From assembly GCA_002404755.1 (NCBI GenBank), contig DHKI01000003.1:1-64000 (forward strand): a stretch of 64,000 nucleotides of DNA, read 5' to 3'. Position numbers and translations under genes: made by a program. The first letter of the stretch is position 1, and each line of letters starts with the position of its first letter. The DNA comes from Clostridiales bacterium UBA4698 (lineage in GTDB: Bacteria > Bacillota > Clostridia > TANB77 > UBA1234). This document shows, one piece after another, positions 9,081 to 16,309 of the stretch. Below the pieces are notes generated by a model, which saw only the letters and a list, made by a program, of their open reading frames with translations, ran no database searches and had not been told where the DNA came from.

Positions 9081-9458
9081 TTAGTTATAAAGTATTCCAT
9101 TCGCTACCAAAAAGGCGACATATGCAAATTGCATAACCATAATTATTGGAACACCATATCTGAATTTATTATGCAATGTCTTATGCTTATACTTAAACAT
9201 TGCGTAATACATTCCTAAAGAACCTCCTACTAGTGCGACAAGTAGTAGCGTTATCTCCCTAATCCTTCTCTCACCATTTTGTGCATACTCTTTGTCCTTT
9301 CTCATAAGAATGATTGCTATTATATTTATAGCTATTAAAAATACTAATACTATAGTAATTCTACTAGAAAAAATAATACTTATTATCCATTTTAGTACCG
9401 CTAATATTGGTGATAAAGCCTTGTCTAAAATTCCATCTACTACTTCGTTATCCGCCAA
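9081..9458 (-). CDS. DUF1294 family membrane protein
   Basis: The product has 125 residues and four hydrophobic stretches. The DUF1294 signature lies in the second half: RRIREITLLLVALVGGSLGM followed by KHKTLHNKFRYGVP. The function of the family is unknown. The N-terminal 30 residues with a first membrane segment are an addition to the minimal domain. The start is the TTG at 9458, because AAGGTGGTG lies about 8 bases upstream and no nearer ATG fits. It ends 33 bases before hpf and may be cotranscribed with it. Confidence 0.75.
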   Translation of the reverse strand: MADNEVVDGILDKALSPILAVLKWIISIIFSSRITIVLVFLIAINIIAIILMRKDKEYAQNGERRIREITLLLVALVGGSLGMYYAMFKYKHKTLHNKFRYGVPIIMVMQFAYVAFLVANGILYN

Positions 9459-9554
9459 TTTATACTACACCACCTTTCAAAAATAATCCTGATGATATTT
9501 CTATTATACCATAAATATGTAATTTGCAATAGCTTTTTTACTCCAATTGCCATC

Positions 9555-12500
9555 TTACATTGTAAATAAGCTCATTTGATTACTTTGCATCATTCCTTTT
9601 AAGCAACCTGCTTTTTCTAGTAGCTCTACTGTTGACTTGCCTATTCCACCTCTTATTTTTAATTCTTCTACTGATGTGAATTTTCCATCGACTTCTCTTG
9701 CTCTTTGGATATTCTCTGCTGCAACAGTTCCAAGGCCTCCTATACTGTTTAGTGGTGGTCTTATTTGATTGCCCTCTATTTTAAATTTCTTTGCATCTGA
9801 TTCGTATAAATCTATTGGCAAGAAGCTAAATCCTCTTTCATACATCTCTAAAACTAATTCTAATATCGAGTACATATTCTTGTCTTTTGTTGATGCTGCA
9901 TTGCCTTGTATATCTATTTCACGCATTTTGTTTATAACTTTTTCTTTTCCATATATCATGCAATTGCTATCAAATTCATCGGCTCTTATTGAATAGAATG
10001 CAGCATAGTAAGCAAGTGGAATATGCACTTTAAACCACGCAATCCTAAATGCCATCGTTACATAGGCAGCAGCATGGGCTTTAGGGAACATATATTTAAT
10101 CTTTTTACAAGATGCTATGTACCAATCAGGAACATTATTTTCTCTCATAAGTGTTTCTTGCTCTTCTGATAATCCTTTTCCTTTACGAACTGATTCCATT
10201 ATCTTAAATGAAGGTTTTGGTGGCAAACCTTGTTTTATTAAGTAAAGCATTATATCATCTCTTGTACATATCGCGTCTTCCAATTTTATTGTTCCCTCTT
10301 CAATTAGTGTTTGAGCATTGTTTAGCCACACATCTGTACCATGAGAAAGTCCTGATATTCTAAGCAATTCTTCGAAAAGTGTTGGCTTTGTATCTACTAG
10401 CATTCCACGAACAAATTTTGTACCAAACTCTGGCACGCCATATGTTCCAACTTCTGAATGAATTTGCTCTGGCGTTACGCCAAGTGCTTCTGTCGAGCAG
10501 AATATTGACATTGTCTCTTTATCATCTAGTGGGATTTTTTGTGGATCCACACCTGTTATATCCTGAAGCATTCTTATCATTGTAGGGTCATCATGACCTA
10601 GTATATCAAGTTTCAATAAGTTCTGGTCTATTGAGTGGTAATCGAAGTGTGTTGTTCTTATATCTGTATCAGGGTCATCTGCCGGGTGCTGTACTGGGCA
10701 GAACTCATAAATTTCGTTACCCATTGGAACTACTATAATTCCACCTGGATGCTGTCCTGTTGTTCTCTTAACACCTGTACAACCTAATGCTAGTCTTGTT
10801 ATTTCTGCATTATTAACTGGTATATGTCTTTCTTCATAATATTTTTTAACATATCCAAATGCTGTTTTGTCCGCTATTGTACCTATTGTTCCTGCCTTAA
10901 ATGTTGTTCCTTTACCGAATATAACCTCTGTGTATCTATGTGCTTTTGCTTGATACTCACCAGAGAAGTTAAGGTCTATATCAGGCTCTTTATCTCCATC
11001 AAATCCCAAGAATGTTTCAAACGGGATATCCATACCATCTTTAGCTAATTTTTCACCACAATTTGGACAAGTCTTATCTGGTAAATCGAATCCATTTTTT
11101 ATTCCATAGTCAGTGAAATCTGAATACTTACACTTTGGACATCTATAATGTGGTGGAAGTGAATTAACTTCTGTTATTCCTGTCATATTAGCAACAAATG
11201 ATGAACCAACACTACCTCTTGAACCAACCAAGTATCCATCTTCATTTGATTTAGCAACTAGCTTCTGCGCAATAATGTACATAACGGAGAAACCATTTTT
11301 TATAATAGATTCAAGCTCTTTATCTATTCTGGCCTTTACTATCTCTGGAAGCGGATCTCCATACAATTCTACTGCTCTTTTCATTGTTATATTTCTAATC
11401 ATGTCTTCGCATCCATCGATGTGAGGAGTAGCTTTATAGTCGGCTATTGGACTAATTTTTTCGCACATATCTGCAACTTTATTTGTATTTGTAACAACAA
11501 CTTCGTAGGCTTTTTCTTCGCCTAAATAATCAAATTCCTTTAGCATTTCTTCTGTTGTTCTTAAATATAAAGGTGGTTGTTCATCCGCATCTTCGTACCC
11601 CTGTCCTGCTTGCAAAATTCTTCTATATATTTCATCTTCAGGATCCATAAAATGCACATCACATGTTGCAACACATGGTTTTCCTTGCTTGTCTGCTAAA
11701 TCTACAATTCTCTTATTAAAATCTTTTAAAACATCAACCCCTGTAACAGTACCATTTCTAACCATAAACATGTTATTACCTAATGGCTGAATTTCTAAAT
11801 AATCATAAAAATCTGCAATTGCTTCGATTTCTTCTTCAGGTTTATCTTCAACAATTGCTCTATATAGTTCCCCTTGTTCACACGCACTACCTATTATTAA
11901 GCCTTCTGAATATTGTTTGTATATACTTTTTAGTATTTTAGGCTTTTTATAAAAATAGTCCAAATGTGATATTGAAATCAACTTATATAAATTTTTAAGA
12001 CCAACTTTATTTGTAGCAAGTATTATAGCATGGTATGATGGCAATGTTTTAAAATTTATGCCTTCTGATAATTTATCGTCGACTTCGTTTAATGTATGTA
12101 TTTCCTTTTCTGTAAGCATTTTAAGCATCACATTAAAAACTTTTACAAGTGTATCAACATCAGCTAGTGCTCTATGTGCAACATCAACTTCTATATTTAA
12201 ATTTTCAGCTATAATTCCCAATTTATACTTTTTAAAGTTAGGAAATAACTCTTTTGCAAGTGCAAGTGTATCAACATATGTGTTATTAAACTCTAATCCT
12301 AATTTTTCTGCATTATACTTTATAAATCCAACATCAAAATCAGCATTATGTGCAACAATTACAGAATCGCCAACAAACTCTAATACTTTTGGCAAAACTT
12401 TGTCTATTGTTTCGGCATCTTTTACCATGTCATCTGTGATATTAGTTACCTCTACAACTCTTGGTGGTATTGGCTTTTCAGGATTTACAAAACATTCAAA

Positions 12501-13748
12501 AGTATCAATAACTTCACCATTCTTTACTTTCATAATACCAAACTCTGTTATTTTTTCTGTCTGCTTTGAAAGTCCTGTTGTTTCAATATCTAGTACAGAA
12601 TAAACAATGTCATCTATATTTTGGTTTTTACCGTTATTTACCGAAGTAAGTCTATCAGGTACTAAGTATGCCTCAACACCATAAATAATTTTAATATCTG
12701 AATCTTTTGTAGCTTTTTTAGCCTCAGGGAATGCTTGTACAACGCCATGGTCTGTAACTGCAATTGCCTTGTGTCCCCATTTAATCGCTCTTTTAATAAG
12801 GTCAGTTGCAGAAGTCATTCCATCCATTGTACTCATTTGTGTATGCATATGAAGCTCAACACGCTTCTCTTCCGAATTATCCATTCTAATGTGTTCTTCA
12901 ATCGTTGTCTCTTCAAGCGAATCTGCTATAACGCCAAACTCTTTTGAAAAAGTATTATACTCATATGTTCCAACAAGTCTAACGGCTTTGACAGATTTCA
13001 TTTTAGGATTAACCTCAGAAAATTCATTAGCCTTCAAAAACGCCTTGACATTTATAGAACTAGTACCATCATAGATATCAAAAGATATTAAGAAACCACC
13101 ATTTTTTGTTTCTCTGCTATCATAATTACTAATCTTACCTTTTATGATTACACCTGGCTGTTCTGGTGATAGATTTATTATCTTAACATCCTTTGGATCT
13201 TTTGTATCTCTATAGCCTTTGTAAATAAGATTTTCTTCGTTTTCTATATATGCCATTGAACGCTTTCTAGGAGCTCTCTTTTCTCCTTGATTCTCTGCAT
13301 TTTGATTATTGCTCCAATTTTGTTGTGGCACGAAATTTTGTTTTGTATTATCTGTATTTTGCTTAGGTGCAAAACCCATCTTCATGTTTGGTACATCTTG
13401 CTTTACCTCTTTAGGTGGATTCTTTGCATGCTCTTCAGCAAGTTTTGCATTCTCAGCCAAAATATTTTTTATAATTGTCTCTTCCTTGTTTTCACGTGGC
13501 TCAATTTTATCAGGCTCAAGAAAAGCAACGCTATATGCCTTACCTGTTGTATTATGCAAAAATTCACTAATAGTTTTATTAGCATTTTTTTGCTCCAACA
13601 TAAACTTACCTTTTGATTTAAGCATAACATTTATATTATCGTTTTCGACACTAATTTCACTACCCATAAGCATTGCTCTAAGTGATATATATTTTTTAGA
13701 GAAGAAATCAATTACTTCTCCCCAATCAACTTCATTATTATCCATCAT
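9555..13748 (-). CDS. polC: DNA polymerase III PolC-type
   Basis: The 1397-residue product has the PolC order. The N-terminal domain and OB fold (about 190-290) are followed by a split PHP domain with VELHMHTQMSTMDG near residue 298 and VTDHGVV. The inserted DEDDh 3'-5' exonuclease begins at SVLDIETTGL near residue 384 and has VAHNADFDVGF. Then come a zinc-finger-like segment (CPKCKYSDF...CPNCGEKL), the palm with EPDIDLNFSGE, and a C-terminus ending in SLFTM. It is the replicative polymerase of low-GC Gram-positive bacteria. Residues 100-170 are a low-complexity Asn/Gln/Lys linker. GGAGGA precedes the tandem ATG ATG start; either could be used. Confidence 0.97.
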   Translation of the reverse strand: MMDNNEVDWGEVIDFFSKKYISLRAMLMGSEISVENDNINVMLKSKGKFMLEQKNANKTISEFLHNTTGKAYSVAFLEPDKIEPRENKEETIIKNILAENAKLAEEHAKNPPKEVKQDVPNMKMGFAPKQNTDNTKQNFVPQQNWSNNQNAENQGEKRAPRKRSMAYIENEENLIYKGYRDTKDPKDVKIINLSPEQPGVIIKGKISNYDSRETKNGGFLISFDIYDGTSSINVKAFLKANEFSEVNPKMKSVKAVRLVGTYEYNTFSKEFGVIADSLEETTIEEHIRMDNSEEKRVELHMHTQMSTMDGMTSATDLIKRAIKWGHKAIAVTDHGVVQAFPEAKKATKDSDIKIIYGVEAYLVPDRLTSVNNGKNQNIDDIVYSVLDIETTGLSKQTEKITEFGIMKVKNGEVIDTFECFVNPEKPIPPRVVEVTNITDDMVKDAETIDKVLPKVLEFVGDSVIVAHNADFDVGFIKYNAEKLGLEFNNTYVDTLALAKELFPNFKKYKLGIIAENLNIEVDVAHRALADVDTLVKVFNVMLKMLTEKEIHTLNEVDDKLSEGINFKTLPSYHAIILATNKVGLKNLYKLISISHLDYFYKKPKILKSIYKQYSEGLIIGSACEQGELYRAIVEDKPEEEIEAIADFYDYLEIQPLGNNMFMVRNGTVTGVDVLKDFNKRIVDLADKQGKPCVATCDVHFMDPEDEIYRRILQAGQGYEDADEQPPLYLRTTEEMLKEFDYLGEEKAYEVVVTNTNKVADMCEKISPIADYKATPHIDGCEDMIRNITMKRAVELYGDPLPEIVKARIDKELESIIKNGFSVMYIIAQKLVAKSNEDGYLVGSRGSVGSSFVANMTGITEVNSLPPHYRCPKCKYSDFTDYGIKNGFDLPDKTCPNCGEKLAKDGMDIPFETFLGFDGDKEPDIDLNFSGEYQAKAHRYTEVIFGKGTTFKAGTIGTIADKTAFGYVKKYYEERHIPVNNAEITRLALGCTGVKRTTGQHPGGIIVVPMGNEIYEFCPVQHPADDPDTDIRTTHFDYHSIDQNLLKLDILGHDDPTMIRMLQDITGVDPQKIPLDDKETMSIFCSTEALGVTPEQIHSEVGTYGVPEFGTKFVRGMLVDTKPTLFEELLRISGLSHGTDVWLNNAQTLIEEGTIKLEDAICTRDDIMLYLIKQGLPPKPSFKIMESVRKGKGLSEEQETLMRENNVPDWYIASCKKIKYMFPKAHAAAYVTMAFRIAWFKVHIPLAYYAAFYSIRADEFDSNCMIYGKEKVINKMREIDIQGNAASTKDKNMYSILELVLEMYERGFSFLPIDLYESDAKKFKIEGNQIRPPLNSIGGLGTVAAENIQRAREVDGKFTSVEELKIRGGIGKSTVELLEKAGCLKGMMQSNQMSLFTM

Positions 13749-13860
13749 TTAAGTCCTCCAAAAAATATTTCATATAAATATTACCACAATAATCAAAATA
13801 TACAAAGGTAAAAATTTGAAAAAACGACAAATATTTTGGAGGTAATATTAGTATTGATGC

Positions 13861-14069
13861 TATTCAAATTTATATATGTTCGAGTAAAAAGAATTTCATT
13901 TTTAAGGCGAGTTCTTCGCTTAGCAATATGTGATGTTCTTAGCATAAAGTTTTGTCTTTTGTAGTCTTATGTCTTGTTCATGCTAAAGAACATCCATAGT
14001 GCTTGGCGAAGCTGTTTGAAATCTAAAAATGAAAACTTTTTGCGAAGATAAAATATATAAATTTGAATG
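13861..14069. repeat. Long imperfect inverted repeat (hairpin element, about 209 bp)
   Basis: The outer arms match as TATTCAAATTTATATAT at 13861 and ATATATAAATTTGAATG ending at 14069. Inward the arms keep pairing through the CATTTTTA, CTTCGC, AGCA, GATGTTC and TTAGCAT blocks, with small gaps, to a centre near 13965. It contains no open frame. It lies between the polC promoter region and the promoter of the downstream RNA. It may be a miniature inverted-repeat element or a very long RNA hairpin. No target-site duplication is evident. Confidence 0.75.
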
Positions 14070-14084
14070 GCGTTGAAATTTCGG

Positions 14085-14113
14085 TTGACTTTTTATGTTA
14101 AGTATGCTACAAT
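14085..14113 (+). promoter_or_regulatory. Strong promoter of the unassigned plus-strand RNA
   Basis: TTGACT (14085-14090), a 17-base spacer and TACAAT (14108-14113) give near-consensus sigma-A elements. The first 15 bases, TTGACTTTTTATGTT, are identical to those of the promoter of the orphan gene at 15751-16107. Confidence 0.75.
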
Positions 14114-14119
14114 AATAGA

Positions 14120-14342
14120 AATACATACATAAGGTATATCTTACCTGATACTGATGAGCGTATCCTCACAGATATCGATTTATTGGTAATCTTACCTAGG
14201 AGAAAATTCCGGTGATGGTTTTAGATGCCGCGGTTGTATACTTGATTGGTGTATTAATAATCATAGAGGAGGCAGTATGGAAGTAGTTATGTAGAAGGCA
14301 CGTACCGATTGTTATTTTGGTATGTGTCTTCTATTTTTATTT
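14120..14342 (+). ncRNA. Unassigned structured RNA of about 220 nt with own promoter and terminator
   Basis: Transcription predicted from the promoter at 14085-14113 would run into a perfect-looking terminator at 14293-14332, with no long open frame between. The region is richer in G and C than its flanks and has repeated motifs (GGTATATCTTACC and GGTAATCTTACC) and segments such as GATGCCGCGG that suggest folding. Near the 3' end AGAGGAGG (14265-14272) is followed by ATG GAA GTA GTT ATG TAG (14277-14294), a possible five-codon reading frame whose stop enters the terminator stem. I do not recognise the family: it lacks the hallmarks of T-box, SAM, lysine, glycine, M-box and c-di-GMP riboswitches, and of tmRNA and RNase P. 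No plus-strand gene follows, so a trans-acting RNA is more likely than a riboswitch. Confidence 0.6.
14293..14332 (+). terminator. Terminator of the plus-strand RNA
   Basis: AGAAGGCACGTACC pairs with GGTATGTGTCTTCT (14 positions with G-U pairs), followed by ATTTTTATTTTTT. Confidence 0.8.
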
Positions 14343-14361
14343 TTTATTACATAAAAATAGA

Positions 14362-14396
14362 AACACCCCTTGCTAAAATTTATAGCAAGAAGTGTT
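14362..14396 (-). terminator. Terminator downstream of prfB
   Basis: AACACCCCTTGCTA and TAGCAAGAAGTGTT pair around an A/T loop. The minus-strand transcript continues into a U-rich tract. Confidence 0.6.
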
Positions 14397-14499
14397 TGCT
14401 TTTGATTAAAACACTTTTATGATTATTAATTTTCAGTTTCATGTATTGTTCATTTGCAAAAAGTTTATACCTATCATTATCACCAATATAAAAAACATT

Positions 14500-15604
14500 T
14501 TACTTTATTAAAGATTTCAAATAAGCGTTTATAAATTCATTTATTTCTCCATTCATTACAGCTTCCACATTTCCTGTTTCATAATTTGTTCTGTGGTCTT
14601 TTACCATTGTATACGGACAAAATACATATGAACGAATTTGGCTTCCCCAAGCAATTTCTCTTTGAACTCCCTTTAAATCTTCTATCTTTTCTTTATTTTC
14701 TCTCTCCTTTAATTCTAGAAGTTTAGATTTTAACATCTTCATTGCTGTTTCTCTATTTTGTATTTGCGAACGTTGAGTCTGACAAGAAACAACTATATTT
14801 GTTGGTATATGAGTTATTCTTATCGCAGATTCTGTTTTATTTACATGTTGTCCACCAGCCCCACTTGAACGATAAGTATCTACTCTTAAATCCTCAGGAT
14901 TTATTATAACTTCTACATCATCTGAAATCTCAGGTATTACCTCGACCGATGCAAAAGATGTATGTCTTCTACCAGCAGAATCAAAAGGAGAAATTCTTAC
15001 TAATCTATGTACGCCACTTTCTCCTTTTAAATAACCATAGCTATTTTCACCAGAAACGCTAAAAGTAACGCTCTTTAAACCTGCACCATCACCTTCTAAA
15101 TAATCAAGTTCTTCTAACTTGTAATCGTTTTTTTCAGCCCACATAGAATACATTCTATAAAGCATCTCTGCCCAATCTTGTGCCTCAGTTCCACCTGCAC
15201 CTGGATGAATTGTAATTATTGCATTATCCTTATCATGTTTTCCTGAAAGTAAACTTTCAACTTCTAGATTATCTATTTTTTTAGATAATTTCTTCACATT
15301 GCCTTTTACTTCTGGAACAACACTCTCGTCATTTGCTTCATTGCCAAGTTCAATAAGAACCATTGTATCAGAAAGCATATTATATATCTCTTCAAATTTT
15401 GTTACACTATTTTTTAATGTTTTTATTTCTTGTAATACTTTAGTTGACTTTTCTGTATCTTGCCAAAAATCGTTGTCCTTTGTCTCTTCTTCTAGTTCGG
15501 CGATTTTATTTTTCTTACCATCGATGTCAAAGAGAATCCCTCAATTCATTTAATTTTTTCTCATATTCTTTAAGCGTTAGATTTGCTTCTTCTAACTCTA
15601 GCAT
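14500..15604 (-). CDS. prfB: Peptide chain release factor 2, with programmed +1 frameshift
   Basis: RF2 recognises UAA and UGA. The GGQ loop (SSGAGGQHVNKTES) is the peptidyl-tRNA hydrolysis motif. The SPF tripeptide in RISPFDSAG is the RF2-specific stop-codon reader. The gene starts at ATG 15604 (MLELEEANLTLKEYEKKLNE) and runs in frame to AGG GAT TCT CTT TGA C at 15526-15541. This is the classic recoding site: a Shine-Dalgarno-like AGGGAT upstream, slippery CTT, then in-frame TGA at 15527-15529. The ribosome shifts +1 and continues as GAC ATC GAT to the stop at 14500. Low RF2 slows termination at UGA and favours the shift, so the factor controls its own level. It normally follows secA directly; here one orphan gene intervenes. 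Confidence 0.96.
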
Positions 15605-15694
15605 TAAATCACATCCTTCTAAACATTGTCTATTTATTATATTACAAATTGCCAAATGTTGCAATCTCATATATTTATTCATCTATCAAAACAT

Positions 15695-15736
15695 AAAAAG
15701 CATGATGTAGAGAAATTTCTCTATATCATGCTTTTT
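15695..15736 (-). terminator. Terminator after the orphan gene 15751-16107
   Basis: AAAAAGCATGATGTAGAG and CTCTATATCATGCTTTTT form an 18-position stem with one mismatch. It works in both directions. Confidence 0.85.
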
Positions 15737-15750
15737 ATATTAGGGGTTGA

Positions 15751-16107
15751 CTACCTGCAACTCTCGACTATTTCTTTTAGCCCTACCAGTGAATAATAAG
15801 ACCAAGTGGGAATATTCTCATCTAACTTTAAGGTTCTTTGCCGCCTGAAAGCCTCTTGTAGTGCTGCGAAGCGACGTTCTGATAATCGCTGCCACTCCAT
15901 TATATTTTGGACGAACTCGTATATGTCCCAATTATACACGGATCCGTCGGCTGCCCTAACGGTTAAGTACAAATTTGCTGGAATAAGATATCCGGTTCCA
16001 TCTTCAGTTTCAACCGCATTTACTGGAATAACACCGTTGCAGATGTCACTCTTAGAGAGACGTCTACCTTTAACCCAATTTAACCGTAAAAAAATAACTT
16101 CCATCAT
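15751..16107 (-). CDS. Orphan protein of unknown function between secA and prfB
   Basis: The product has 118 residues and is not recognised. It has a beta-rich first half (VIPVNAVETEDGTGYLIPAN, LYLTVRAADGSVYNWD), then an Arg-rich helix (RLSERRFAALQEAFRRQR), and a C-terminal Cys. No signal or membrane segment is seen. AGGAGGACTCCACA precedes ATG ATG. It has its own promoter (16169-16196) and terminator and splits the usual secA-prfB pair. Like the other orphan genes here it uses CGN arginine and C-ending codons more than the housekeeping genes do, so insertion by transfer is likely. Confidence 0.7.
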   Translation of the reverse strand: MMEVIFLRLNWVKGRRLSKSDICNGVIPVNAVETEDGTGYLIPANLYLTVRAADGSVYNWDIYEFVQNIMEWQRLSERRFAALQEAFRRQRTLKLDENIPTWSYYSLVGLKEIVESCR

Positions 16108-16168
16108 TGTGGAGTCCTCCTATAAAAAAGTTTTTTTATATTTTATAAACTTATCGTTTACGGTGTAA

Positions 16169-16196
16169 ATTATATCACGTCAACATAAAAAGTCAA
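16169..16196 (-). promoter_or_regulatory. Promoter of the orphan gene 15751-16107
   Basis: On the minus strand TTGACT (16191-16196), a 16-base spacer and TATAAT (16169-16174). It shares 15 identical leading bases with the promoter at 14085. Confidence 0.7.
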
Positions 16197-16260
16197 TATT
16201 TTTTGTAATTTTTGTACATAGCGATAGTAATAATAGCATTTTAGCTTGATTTAAACACAA

Positions 16261-16293
16261 AAATAGAGTATACCCATCTGATATACTCTATTT
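16261..16293 (-). terminator. Terminator of secA
   Basis: AAATAGAGTATA and TATACTCTATTT form a 12-bp perfect stem, 17 bases downstream of the secA stop. Confidence 0.85.
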
Positions 16294-16309
16294 ATTAATT
16301 GTTTTGGTT

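Noticed and set aside
12058..12603. Long plus-strand open frame inside polC
   Set aside because: It is antisense to the conserved exonuclease region of polC, Ser/Thr-rich as expected from reversed codons, with no ribosome site.
13861..14069. Insertion sequence
   Set aside because: The inverted repeat encloses no transposase frame and has no visible target duplication, so only a miniature element or hairpin can be claimed.
14120..14342. Riboswitch for a downstream gene
   Set aside because: The next plus-strand gene is far away; everything after the terminator reads minus, so a cis-regulatory role is not supported.
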